64,000 bases of DNA. Source: Ancylostoma caninum. Its lineage: Eukaryota; Nematoda; Chromadorea; Rhabditida; Ancylostomatidae. Below the pieces are notes generated by a model. The model made no database searches and was not told the DNA's origin. It saw only the letters and a list, made by a program, of their open reading frames with translations. The stretch covers positions 558,001 through 622,000 of the forward strand of contig JBAJFG010000320.1 in NCBI GenBank assembly GCA_037903475.1, given 5' to 3'. This document shows, one piece after another, positions 11,160-22,245 of the stretch (positions within the stretch are counted from its first letter, which is position 1; each line of letters opens with the position of its first letter). Both the position numbers and the translations under genes were made by a program.

Positions 11160-12235
11160 CTGCGCCGGCGCCCAAAGTGGGAGGGGGAGACGGGTCCATC
11201 ACTGTGATAAGGGTGTGCCGGCGCCCAAAGTGGGGGGAGACGGGTCCATCACTGTGATAAGGGTGCGCCGACGCCCAATGTGGAGGAGACGGGTCCACCT
11301 CTGTGATAAGGGTGTGCCGGCGCCCAGTGTGGGGGGAGACGGGTCCATCCACTGCTGTGATAAGCGGGCACCGGCGCCCAAAGTGGGGGGAGAAGGGTCC
11401 ACTGCTGTGATAAGGGTGCGTCGGCGCCCAATGTGGGGGAGACGGGTCCACCACTGTGATAAGGGTGCGCCGACGCCCAATGTGGGGGAGACGGGTCCAC
11501 CTCTGTGATAAGGGTGTGCCGGCGCCCAATGTGGGGGAGACGGGTCCACCACTGTGATAAGGGTGCGCCGGCGCCCAAAGTGGGGGGAGACGGGTCCACT
11601 GCTGTGATAAGGCTGCGCTGGCGCCCAAAGTGTGGGTAGACGGGTCTACTGCTGTGATAAGGGTGTGCCGGCGCCCAAAGTGGGGGAGACGGGTCCACCT
11701 GTGATAAGGTGCGCCGGCGCCCAAAGTGGGGGAGACGGGTCCACTCTGTGATAAGGGTGCGCCGGCGCCCAAAGTGGGGGAGACGGGTCCACTGCTGTGA
11801 TAAGGGTGCGGTCGCCGATGTGCGCCGGGAATGTGGGGGAGACGGGTCCACCTCTGTGATAAGGGTGTGCCGGCGCCCAATGTGGGGGAGACGGGTCCAC
11901 CACTGTGATAAGGGTGCGCCGGCGCCCAAAGTGGGGGGAGACGGGTCCACTGCTGTGATAAGGCTGCGCTGGCGCCCAAAGTGTGGGTAGACGGGTCTAC
12001 TGCTGTGATAAGGGTGTGCCGGCGCCCAATGTGGGGGGAGAAGGGTCCACTGCTGTGATAAAGGTGCGTCGGCGCCCAAAGTGGGGGAGACGGGTCCACG
12101 GCTCTGATAAGGGTGCGCCGGCGCCCAAAGTGGGGGGAGACGGGTCCACTGCTGTGATAAGGCTGCGCTGGCGCCCAAAGTGTGGGTAGACGGGTCTACT
12201 GCTGTGATAGGGCTGCGCCTGCGCTCAATAGTGGA
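11160..12235. repeat. Minisatellite, about 21 copies of a 47-54-bp unit
   Basis: The unit carries GTGATAAGGGTGCGCCGGCG, CCCAAAGTGGGGG and AGACGGGTCCACTGC. I count 21 copies of TGATAAG or its variants. A longer block of about two units, with CTGCGCTGG and GTGTGGGTAGACGGG, recurs at about 11580, 11935 and 12140, so there is higher-order structure. Long open frames (over 300 codons on the minus strand) are a by-product of a repeat without stops in some frames. Confidence 0.97.
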
Positions 12236-12789
12236 GGAGCGCCTGAAAATATAGCTACCTATGCAGGAGGGTGCGCCGGTGCCCACTACTCAGGGAAATT
12301 TCATGAGTTAGGTCCATATTTGTTAAATCGATTCGATGGCGTCTAACATCAATCGTTAAAAAAAAACTAGATGTCAGACCACTGCACGGATTAGTATGCA
12401 ATCCGTGTGGATCCTTCCTCCTTACGTCCTCCCCCGCGTTCTTCCATTCTCATTTGTTTATGAACACACCGCACCCTCCACTTTTATATGTTCTAACTGA
12501 CTCTTATCAGTTGACCAGTTATAACAAACAAAGAATGGTAGACCATTTTCTGCGGTCAATCCAGGTTGAACCGGTTATATTTAGTTACAAAAAGCTATTT
12601 CAGTTGAGCAAATGATAAAATTGCTTCGAGAAGGTTAATCCTCTTTGATAAGTGCATTTTTACATGAGAAAAAGCAATGGAAAGGGTGTGGGACACATTA
12701 TAGCAAAAATGTGGAATAGCTGTGACTTTATTTGAATGAAGAAGGGATGAAGCCATGCGAGCGAAGCGAGCATTAGGAAAAGTCTGGAA

Positions 12790-12807
12790 GTCCGGCGTCA
12801 GCCGGAC
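12790..12807. repeat. Perfect small hairpin
   Basis: GTCCGGC-GTCA-GCCGGAC, just after GCGAGCGAAGCGAGC and just before the (TA)n run. The layout mirrors the palindrome-plus-microsatellite at 10933. Confidence 0.7.
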
Positions 12808-12816
12808 GGCCAGACT

Positions 12817-12818
<2 letters not shown>

Positions 12819-12858
<40 letters not shown>
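12819..12858. repeat. (TA)20 microsatellite
   Basis: Uninterrupted TA dinucleotides over 40 bases, directly before the purine-rich tract. Confidence 0.97.
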
Positions 12859-12859
<1 letters not shown>

Positions 12860-12861
<2 letters not shown>

Positions 12862-13612
12862 GAAGAAGAAGAGGGAGAAGAAGCAGAAAGGAGCAAGTAT
12901 GAAGAAAAAAAACGAAGAACGAATGAAGGAAGAACAGGAAGGAGGACGAAGATTGGAGAGGAGAAGAACAGGAGCAACACAACAACAACAGCTGAGGAGG
13001 AGGAAGTGGAGAAGAACAACGAAAAGGAACAGATACAAGAAAAACATCAACGACGCAACAACGAAGAAGAACAACAACAAAAAACAAGGAGGGAGAATAG
13101 GAAGAAGGACAATAACAATAACAAGGAGAAGAAGGTGATGACAAAGAAGGAAGAAGAATCAAACAGAGAAGAAGAAGAAAAGGAGGAGGCACGTAGGAAA
13201 AGGAGAACGAAGGACAAGAAAGGAAGAAAAGAAAGAAGAACGAAGAATGGAGAGAAGAAGAAGAAGCGAACAACAACAGCGAAGGAGAAGAAGAAGAAGA
13301 AGAAGAAGAAAGAACGAAGAAGAAGAACGAAGAGAAAAAGGCAGGAAAACAAAAACAACTACCAACAGCGAAGAAAAAGGAGAAGAACAAAAACAAAGAG
13401 GAAGAACAGTGAGAAGAACAAAAACAATAACAACAAGGAATAAGAAGAACGAAGAAGAAGAATCAATAGGAAGAAGAGGAAGGGAGAAGAAAAACATCAA
13501 CAACAACAAAAACAGCAACAAAGAAGAAGGAAGAACAAAGAGAAAACAATAACAAGAAGAAGAAGAACGAAAAAGAAGAAGAGCAGCCACGAAAACAACA
13601 ATGCATATAAAG
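12860..13612. repeat. T-poor GAA/AAC-rich tract, about 750 bp
   Basis: The plus strand is built almost only from A, G and C triplets such as GAA, AGA, AAC and CAA, with T rare over more than 700 bases. Long basic or Leu/Phe/Ser-rich open frames arise on both strands from the lack of stops; they are low complexity and not called as genes. Confidence 0.9.
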
Positions 13613-13728
13613 CACCCTTGTGAATAACAATAATAACAAAATCAACAACAAAGAAGTAGAAACAGCAATAAGAACAACATTCAACAATAATGAAAACAAT
13701 TACAACCATGAAAAACAAAAAAAACAAT

Positions 13729-14324
13729 GGTACTATTGTACATCAGCGGCCCCACTATCGACCCCAAACTCAAAATCATGGATTTCTCTGAAAACTTGCA
13801 TACTGGGGTAATTCGATGTGCTGATCACGAATATTATATTCATTTCGCATGGTAGTATCGATTTTGTTGATTTTATCGATTTTTTTCCCAGGTATGGACC
13901 TCCTCTCGGATCTCTCTGAAAATTTGCCTACTAGGGTTTCTGAAGGTGTTGGTTACAAATATCATGAAGATTTCGCGACAAAATGTCGACTTGATGGGGA
14001 AAACTCCAGTGAAGCCGGGAACTACACCGCCCTACAGATGAAAATCTGGAGAAAACCAATGAAATCGAGAATATGATGCAAAACGGCTATTATATTCGTG
14101 ATCAGCAACTTCAAAAACCTCTAGATGCACTTTTTCAGGGAGATTTGAGATACGAGTAGAACTTGGAAAAAATCGATGAAATCAGTAAAAATCGAAGCTA
14201 TCATGCGAAATGAATACAATATTCGTGATCAGCACCTCGAATTACCCCTCTAAGCAAGTTTTCGGAGGGATCCATGATTTTGAGTTTGGGGTCGATAGTG
14301 GGGCCGCTCAAGTGCAATAGTACC
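13729..14324. mobile_element. Foldback element, 596 bp, 8-bp target duplication
   Basis: The ends GGTACTATTG (13729) and CAATAGTACC (14315-14324) begin inverted arms of about 170 bp, including GCGGCCCCACTATCGACCCC and ATTCATTTCGCATG. AAAACAAT flanks both sides (13721-13728 and 14325-14332). The centre holds diverged copies of the same 130-bp module (TCTCTGAAAA...GATCACGAAT...ATCGATTTT). Long arms with an 8-bp duplication suggest a hAT-like or MULE-like MITE. The left flank is A/C-rich, which weakens the duplication call a little. Confidence 0.75.
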
Positions 14325-14490
14325 AAAACAATGGATGAAAAGCAATCAACACGGCTGATTTCGCGCTCCAGCGCTATACCGGGTTGCCCGACGCGCTATG
14401 GCGCGCAAGGCCACGATTTTTGAACTTGCATTTTTGCGTTCGTTATATATTTATTTTTATGTTCAGGTTTTTTTTTTGAAATCTCATATA

Positions 14491-15784
14491 CAGGGTGGTC
14501 CAATTGAAGTGACAAATAATACAATTAGTTTTTTTCCAAGCACGTTTTCTGTTTTCTGGGAGTTTGTTGTATTTATTAAACAAACACAATCTTAACAACA
14601 ACAATTCAACAGGAATTTTCAAAGCGGCACCACGGGCTTTGATCACAGCGACAGCCTCCTTTCGAAATCTTGACAGGCTGCTCGCAAAGTGTTTTGAGTA
14701 ATATTGAGCCATGCCTTGCAATCGAACTTTCAGGACTTCAACGCTAGGTGCCGCTGTAGAGCAGGCCTCTGCCTCCAAAATAAACCATATGCTGGAATCC
14801 ATCGTGTTCAGGTCAGGAGAGCTGGCCAGCCATTGCGTTGGCGATATGAAGCTCAGTACATTGTACCGAAGCTAACTCTGACGTGAGAGTGCCGTGTGAC
14901 AAGGCGCAGAGTCTTGCTGAAATATCCACCTTGCATTCCCGAAATGCTTCGCGGCCTAGGGCTTCAAATGTGTTTCTAGAACTAAAGAGGCATTCATTTT
15001 GGATCCTTTTTCCAGAAAATAAGGGGTTCGGCAAAACTCAGTGATTCCGGCGCAGACCATTATTGAAAGAGGGCCTTGCTTTCGAGTGACGCTGAACAGG
15101 CTGGAACCAATAGAGCTTTTTCTCTTTAACCATATTCTGTCATCTTGCTTGTTCAAAACTTGCTCCACAGTGAATACTTTCTCGTCGGAAAATACTATGT
15201 TTTCTAGTCCATCAGCTGCCCGCTTGACTAGTGCTCTGGATCTCGTGAGCGTGCTTTCCTTCTGAGCTAGCGATAATCCCTGAACTTTTTGTAGTTTGAA
15301 CGGCCTGATTCCTAGTCCTTTCTTAACAATTTTCATGACAGTGCTCCTCTAAATCCCAGTGCTTTTCGAAAGTCTTCTTGAGCTTTGCCAAGGATTTCTC
15401 TACAGTGGTTTCCTCAACTTTCCGATGTTGGCTGCCATTCGTACAGTCCTCCTTTTGCCGCCTCCGTGACGTTTCTTCGAATAGCCAATCTCTGGGTATC
15501 TTTTGATGGCTCGGTATACCTGGCTCTGGCTAACTCCAATACTTTTCAGCTCCTTGAATATTTTAAGCGGTTTCTTTCCGGAGCGGTAGAGAGCGACGGT
15601 AGTTGAGTGGTTGTCTTCCATGGCAGAAGAATGACACTGGTACTTCCAGGAGAGAAACCACCTTTATATATCTACACCTGTATGTCATGTTCAAACATGA
15701 TCTGCCACTTTCATTCCATGCTAATCTGTAGGGTTATCAAAAGGCACCGCTCAAAATTATTGTCACTTCGATTGGACCACCCTG
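14491..15784 (-). mobile_element. maT-type (DD37D) Tc1/mariner element, 1294 bp
   Basis: The terminal inverted repeats start CAGGGTGGTCCAATTGAAGT and match at 24 of 25 positions (14491-14515 and 15760-15784), with TA on each side (14489-14490, 15785-15786). A single minus-strand transposase frame fills it. The length, ends and TA target fit the mariner/Tc1 superfamily. Confidence 0.93.
14500..15621 (-). pseudogene. Dead maT transposase
   Basis: It starts MEDNHSTTVALY at 15621, with a helix-turn-helix region ending near PLKIFKELKSIGVSQSQVYR. The catalytic motifs are visible: D1 in FSDEKVFTVE (codon 15184-15186), D2 in QQDSAPCH (14911-14913) and D3 in LNTMDSSIW (14797-14799). D2 and D3 are 37 residues apart, the maT signature. 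The frame is kept throughout, but at least four in-frame stops break it: 15400-15402, 15349-15351, 14956-14958 and 14872-14874. All look like base substitutions. It cannot make a full transposase. Confidence 0.92.
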
Positions 15785-16009
15785 TAAATCGAAAAAAAGT
15801 GCTCAGGACAGGTGAGTGGGCTCTGGTTCTTGGAGTATATTCCCGAAGATAATAGACTAGCAGTGTACGACGCTATTTTAATGCTGCTGCAACCAGGACA
15901 ATGCCCATTTACCCGCTTCGAGACTTAAGGTACGAGCTCAAGAGATGATTTGTGGAGGCCATCCAATGTACAATTCCAGATTAAGAAACTGAACGCCACT
16001 GCTGAATCG

Positions 16010-16085
16010 AAACGTTTCGTTGGGTCGGAACCGGAATCAAACCGCCGCGCCAGCAGCGAGTGGCGTCAGACCCCCTCCCCCCTCA
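16010..16085 (-). repeat. Possible tRNA-derived repeat fragment
   Basis: On the minus strand it carries GGTTTGATTCC, one mismatch from a B box, after GCTGCTGGCGCGGCGG. No convincing A box at tRNA spacing. An open plus-strand frame of 40 codons runs through it after an acceptor at about 15980. Confidence 0.3.
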
Positions 16086-16159
16086 GTGAGAGAATTTGTG
16101 CATAGTTGCTCTGCGTCACTATGATAGTTGTGTTTACTGGAGTGCTTGCAGCAGTTTTC

Positions 16160-16274
16160 TCAGGCAGTGGTAGTGAGCTGATATGGTGTGGCAACGAGTT
16201 TAATTAAGTCCGTCTCAGACAGCAAAACAACCCTTCTGGATTTATTACTTGAAACGAAAGTTTCCGTGTCTGGC
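16160..16274 (-). CDS. Terminal exon, unknown protein
   Basis: The acceptor TTTGTTTGTATTCAG is excellent. In phase 2 it is open for 37 codons from PDTETFVSSNKSRRVV to a TGA at 16160-16162. Upstream exons on the minus strand were not resolved; small exon-like pieces occur at 17060-17230. Confidence 0.5.
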
Positions 16275-17579
16275 CTGAATACAAACAAAGACGGCAAATA
16301 ACTAGTCTCATGCAATTTAGCATTTGTACAGACTGCTAGGACAATTCTCTTGATGATCATCGTTTACCTTACTGTTCTTGTAGCAGTCCGCATCATATGA
16401 CCTTCAAGTTTTTTACTTATAATACAACTTCCCCGTAAGCTCAATTTCACCTAATTTACATGTCTTGCTTACATGGTGTCATTCAGTTTCGAACGTCGTT
16501 AAATATTAGGGTGACGTACCTCTGCGTAACTCCTGCCTTCCTTTCAGTTGTAACTAACTACGCCGACGGACATGAAAGATATACCTCAGAAAAAACGACA
16601 AGAGTTTTTTAATAAAACGAGATTGGATGACATGTGAGATCCAGAATGTTACCGATCCAAGAACCTATCGGTCATGCGTTTAAATAAATTGAGGTTTAGT
16701 GAAACTGCATTTTTGCTAAGTTTTAGGTAGTCTGAACCAATTTAGCGGATTTCGAATAATTTTCTGTGGGCTTTTTTTCTTCTTCAAGCAATATCTCCGA
16801 AAATTTTCCTACCAGCACGAACATCTCCAAAATTCTAAGTGTAGGTGATGGGATGCCCAGCGATCTTCGAGAAGAAAGTTAATAACCTAGTGGAACATTG
16901 TTGATGCAGAAGATCCTCCTTGATCAGCTTAACACTACATTCTGCAGGCGGGGGTTCGCTGAACATTTGCTTGTAAGTGTGTCCGTTTTCTAATGTCGCA
17001 ATGCCGAATATGTTATTTCTGAAGTTCTCATGCTATCTATGTAGCAAAATTTTGTCATTTTCGTCTACTACCGACACTGTACAAACCAGCCATATCTTGA
17101 GCATTTGTTTCATTTATCCCCCATGGCATTGCATAATTAGAGCCAGAAAATTCAATGAAAATGGTTTTGTTTGAAAAAGCTACATACTTGAACATACGGC
17201 GCGGAAATGAGCTTCTGCACAAATTATAACACACCTTTAGAAGCATTAAACTAAGGTATAATCTGACATTAGAAATATGTAGAACCAGAAAAGAACGGTA
17301 CTCATGCTCCAAGTATCCAATGGGGACCTAAGAGAGTGGTGGTTGTCACGGATCTAAAAACTACGTTTCTGAAACGCTCACGAAGGTCTAAGCTTACAAT
17401 TAAATAAATGGGTCAAAATAATATCTATGCAGTCTTTCAGTGAAGTTGGAAGAAATAGAAAAGTGAAAATAAGTTGAGCACAAATTTTCCAAATGTACAG
17501 GAAAAGATTAGCCAGTAAGGAGTTGTGATTGATGGTTTTTTGTCTATAACATGTTCCAATTTCTTCACCAAACGAAAGT

Positions 17580-17786
17580 TCACCTCCAAATTCGTTCAGG
17601 AATGAACTTCCTGTCCCTTATGCCCTTTACATTCGTGTTTCTGGGAAAACATTGATGGATTCCAAGAGATGCGCCCGTAGCGTGCATTTCTACCATGAGA
17701 TATCCATTCTTAATAAATGTTGGGCGACGCCATAGGCATTGCACTTTGGTAGTGGTTACTTGGTATGGAGTTAGAGGATTCGACAC
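17580..17786 (-). CDS. Possible exon or ORF, unknown
   Basis: 68 codons open to TGA, reading TKVQCLWRRPTFIKNGYLMV and ending FIPERIWR. Protein-like composition, but no clear border. The opposite strand at 17824-17970 also has a good acceptor (GTTTTGCTACAG) and open frames, so strand is uncertain. Confidence 0.3.
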   Translation of the reverse strand: MSNPLTPYQVTTTKVQCLWRRPTFIKNGYLMVEMHATGASLGIHQCFPRNTNVKGIRDRKFIPERIWR

Positions 17787-18015
17787 TTATGATATGTTCG
17801 TTTTACCTTTGCGTTTTGCTACAGGCAGCCTCGCAACCTATGTACCTGCCTTCTGCTGTATCTATGTACATATTTCGTTGCTGGCTTACGTTCCCTGGAA
17901 GAGTTTCCATTCCAATTCACCTGGAACAAAAAGTTTGCTCGTATGACGACAAAGCTAACAATGAATAAATTCCCTGAAGACGTGAATTCACGATTCCTGA
18001 AAATTGGTAGTCGTA

Positions 18016-18648
18016 CTATGATTCCATCGTGAATGAATGGGTTTCGCTGCACTGAGCCAATTCCATTCTTTGCAAGTGGAAATGAGATCTGTTAATGGTG
18101 CTTTCCAAAGAAAAAAGGTGGGAGGAGGTGTTCGGAGGTGTAAACCTCACCGTCTTCACGCGAAATCTCGACGAAACACATAGAGTTGTTTTTGGTATCA
18201 TGATGCTTCTTAATGAAGATGTCCTCATACAGATATCAAGATTATTTATTTGTTTGTATTTGGATAAACCACGCCTAACAACAAAAATCAACACTGAAAA
18301 AACCCATGAACAGAACGCAACAGTCAAAATCAATAAATGAGCAACGATATTGGAGTACTGAGCATGTCCTGCCAAAAACTTGTCCGCCAGCTTTTTTATT
18401 GTGCTAGAGAGCATGGCAGAAGGAATTTCTTCGAGAGAGAATTCCAGCAAGGTTGACTCAGCTCCTTGCGTAAAGGAAGAAGGTCGTAAGGAATCTCTTT
18501 GCTTTTCGAAATGTAGCCTTGAACGACCCCTCGCACACGGAGAGGATACTGTGTAAAACTTGTTGCTTGAAAGACTAATGTCATATTGAGATAATGAATA
18601 AGAAGCGAAGGTGCGCCTTCTCACAATTTTTCTTGCTTTTGTGGTCAA
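18016..18648 (-). CDS. Long open frame with one membrane segment
   Basis: 210 codons without a stop. The middle has an acidic/hydrophobic stretch (LEFSLEEIPSAMLSSTIKKL) followed by a membrane segment (HLLILTVAFCSWVFSVLIFV) and a basic flank. An acceptor TACACAG at about 18550 and a second open frame that ends at a stop overlapping AATAAA compete with it. Either may be real; no family recognised. Confidence 0.35.
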   Translation of the reverse strand: MTTKARKIVRRRTFASYSLSQYDISLSSNKFYTVSSPCARGRSRLHFEKQRDSLRPSSFTQGAESTLLEFSLEEIPSAMLSSTIKKLADKFLAGHAQYSNIVAHLLILTVAFCSWVFSVLIFVVRRGLSKYKQINNLDICMRTSSLRSIMIPKTTLCVSSRFRVKTVRFTPPNTSSHLFSLESTINRSHFHLQRMELAQCSETHSFTMES

Positions 18649-19290
18649 TTTTCAGTTGCAACCGTGTAAAAAAAACAAAAAAAAATCATAAAGATAAAGA
18701 ACTGTTTTCACAGCAAAAACTTAAATGGCACTTCTTCTAATGGATACTATTCCTCTAGATGAAAACTATGCAATAAATCTCAGTTGAGAATGTCCATGCG
18801 CATGCTTCACTAGCTTCTTGGACGGCTCAAGGCGGTAAGCAGGAGGACCGGGCAAGAATGAGAACCGTATTATAAATGTGAGATGTGGATGCGCAGGCAA
18901 TCAGAGTACCATTTTGTTGACGGGCTCAACTCCTCGTTCTCGAATTGACGTGGATGTCCTCATTCCCATTTCAAACGCGACGCACCGGTGTGTACCGCTA
19001 CGCAACCGCGCACCAACACCGCTGTGATGTTGTTTTGTTCAGGCGTACATAGCAGCATTGGTCCTAGCTGCTGCTAACGCTCCTCCTACATACATTCTGA
19101 TCGGTTAGAGTTGCGCGTGTCAGGGCCTGGAAGAACGATAGCAAGTTTGCCTCACGGTGGTATGTTTCTCGTCCCGTTTACGACTCGAAGTTGAGAAGTG
19201 AAGCTGGAGGATGAGGAGACGATTTGAGAGTCTGTGCTCAGAAATACTACCTTGCCAACATTCAGCAGCATTTCAGGTGGATTTAATTTG

Positions 19291-21101
19291 ATGAACGATT
19301 TAAACGGAACTTCTGAAGAATTTAAGCAGAAAGTGAAGATGTGTAATCAAGTACGATCGAATTCAGCACATGGTAGAGCTACTTATTCCCTTTCTGGATC
19401 TCGTACGACTGTGATGTTGGAACTTTGGCGTCCCGAAGGGTAAGCGGAAGCGTGCAGGAACAGATGAGATGAAAATTTGTTTGCTAGAGGCCCATATTTC
19501 ATATGAAAAAACCTCACACAGAATTCTCAAGATTTCAGGCAGGAAACGGTACGTAACTTCACTAAGTTAATACGTTTGATGCCATTTTGTCCTTATTACA
19601 TAGAAGTATGGAAAACAATTGCCAAAAATAGTATATCTTTTACTTACTTCAGGTACTCCAGTGATTCCTTTTTTTGAGAAATTTAGTCACTGAATCTTCA
19701 CAAGCTCCTTGTCGTGTCTGATCCTTGACGTGGCGTGTTCAATTAAGTGAAATGGAGTGAATTGAAGTAAACAAGAATGTAAGCATAAGTTACGTTTAAT
19801 CCTGATCTCCTTCTAAAGCATATCCAGTTGACAGAAGCTCTGTCTGCGTTTCTGGGAAATCCTTCATCCGAGCGATGCTCTAAGGCAACACTTTCTCGTT
19901 GGATTCAAATTTCATCCCAGGATGAATATATACGTATTTTGTCTGGGCTTGGCTGCATTACAAGATGCGAAAATGGTGCAAGCCTGGATTTAGGAGTCCA
20001 CTTGAACAACTTAGTTTAGCTAGAAATTTCCTCGAACCTCATTTTAGGTGCGTCAATAATTTTGACCCACCTTCTCATATTATTACATGAAAGCTACAAG
20101 GATGTTATGGCAATTTCAGGCTCAACCAGCATCTTTTCCCCCAGTGGGACTGTGTTGAGCTGTCTAAATCATCTTCGTTACAAGGAGTTTGCTCTTACTA
20201 GGTCCGAACATAGTCTTAGCATGCATGTTCAGGCATGGTTCAGAGAGTTTTCGTACGAAACGCTTGAATTCCCTGAAGGTGAGGCTCTAAAAAGAATGCA
20301 TGCCAGCTTAGATCACATTATGATTACCTGAGACTTTTCAAGTGAAAGTATGCTGATATGTGGCCACATATGTATTTAGCACGCCACCCATCTTCGTCGA
20401 CCATTTGAACAAGATATAAAATTCATATCATGGGCATGGAACCAGCTATCACATCGATGCTCGAGGACATGATGAAGCATGAAGTGCCTCTTCTTCCCTC
20501 GCCCCTACCCTTCCGTAACATGTTTCTGAATGGAATTAGCGCATTCAAAGCTCAAAACACAGCACTTTTAGAAAAACTTCAGTTTCTCTTCTTTAACACC
20601 TTATTAAATAGAGGGACCATTCGTCTATGCACTACTCATAACTGCGTTCTACTACAGTAGTACTGATGCGCAGTTTTTCGTCTCAGGGATGAACAAGAAT
20701 CGTCAACATGGTTTAAAAAATTGAGAAAAAAAAGGATTCATGATGACTACAAGGAGTGGGATTCACCTCGGCTGCGGATTTCCCTGCAATATGTGCTGCT
20801 AACAGACATTCAGGTGATCAGGGGGAAACTCCAATGCTTGCATTATCCTAAAGATTGAATGAAATGAAGTCGACCGTTTGGTTCTGCCGCTGGCTTCTGC
20901 TGGTATGGAAAGTACAGTAAAACGTTCATACGAAAATGTTGAAGAGAAATATGATTAATTTGAATAATCGTTTCCTCCCCAACGATCAATTCAAATCAGC
21001 ACTTCTTCTTCCCTCAAAGTTAGGAATACTTTTTTATTCTGCAGAATCGGAAACCGACAAAATTGATGCTTCACTTTGTAGGCGGTTTCAACCGATATTG
21101 A
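19291..21101 (+). CDS. Seven-exon gene, about 285 aa, unknown
   Basis: An acceptor ATTTCAG at 19276 precedes the ATG by 14 bases. Exons 19291-19439, 19539-19548, 19828-19975, 20048-20278, 20446-20581, 20687-20813 and 21045-21101 join in phase to a TGA. Typical borders are GGTAAGC, TGTCTCAG and TTTATTCTGCAG. The 10-base second exon is the least sure part; it is needed to keep phase. The third donor could also be at 19934. Readable segments include SLSGSRTTVMLELWRPEG, HVQAWFREFSYETLEF, STWFKKLRKKRIHDDYKEW and the C-terminus KLMLHFVGGFNRY. It is probably soluble. I could not place it in a family. Confidence 0.7.
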
Positions 21102-21713
21102 GCCTACGTTAAGCAACAGAAAGGAATCCTTGAGGCCTTAGGCATACTCAAACATGGCTGGCTCTGCTCATCATAGGTCTAAGTCATGGCAAAACGTCTA
21201 CTGACGAAAATTATGGGTGTGCCAAATATGAGGCCGCCCCTGTAGTTTGTTTTCGTGATGAGCTACTATCAAGTGCAATACCGACGGAGCGATTTGGATA
21301 TTTTCCTTAGCAAAACGTAAGCATTAATGCTCTGCAAGCCAGGTTTTCTCGGCCACAGCACTGGAAGCAATAACCGGAGACCGAATCAATTGCTGGCTGA
21401 ATTACCATCAAGTCATAGCACATAGAAGGAATAATACTTCATCAAAAATTACCATTTACGACCTCTCCCTATGGCTTAGCCGTCTAGTCGGTGACGTTAT
21501 ATAGAATCGCTTCTTCCTATGGTTTCCAGAATTTGAATGGCATTTTCAGACAGCTTTTTTTGGTAGGTTTGAAATAATTCTCTCTACCGACTATGAGATC
21601 TTGCATCAATGAACGATTACCACATGTTCTTCATCACTGCTTTCACCATTGCTACTCAATCCACTCCTTTATGGTGTATACTCTGCAGTGTTTAGCTCTT
21701 ACACTTTCTCCAG

Positions 21714-21725
21714 CCCCCCCCCCCC
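21714..21725. repeat. C12 homopolymer
   Basis: Twelve C in a row in apparently non-coding sequence. Confidence 0.95.
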
Positions 21726-22245
21726 TAGTCAGCCATGTGTGGAGTTGTAGATCGAAGTTGGACATTTTCTCTTTACGGACCAAAAACTAGCTTTCCACTC
21801 TTGCACATTAATTCGCCTATTAGTCTTTCCTCACGTCTTTTAAACTTTTCAACGTGTCATTTCAATTATGGCTATTTTTGAAAAGAATATAATGCTGGAA
21901 GACTAGGACTTGGGCTACTGAATCACAATACGAAGGCTATGTATAGTCTGTTAGCATAAAGCGTCCATCTGTGAGTTGGTCTGCAATCACGGTTGCAGCA
22001 CGGTATCGGTCGGTTGATTACTCGAGAGGGGGGACCTGGACGGAATTGTCTGGTGGAAGATCAATAATGTAAGTGAAAGTAGGAAAACGTCAAAATGAAA
22101 AACGGTACACCGTATACCAACTGTAACATACTTATGCAAAAAAGTGTAAAAATTAAATCGAGCAAGCCTGTGCCACGCCACAGTCGTAATTGCGGACAAA
22201 GTCATGGGCGAAATTCCTAGTCAAGGCCTCAGACAATGGAGCGGG

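Noticed and set aside
11137..12286. Open frames of 320 and 345 codons on the minus strand, rich in HP, PSPP and LGA repeats
   Set aside because: They are translations of the minisatellite. Unit length varies from 47 to 54, so the frame drifts, and several overlapping frames are equally open.
12773..13590. Long basic or Leu/Phe/Ser-rich open frames on both strands
   Set aside because: They come from the T-poor triplet tract with few stops; low complexity with no start or splice context.
14398..14595. Open frame crossing the left end of the 14491 element
   Set aside because: It runs from flank DNA through the inverted repeat and has no signals.
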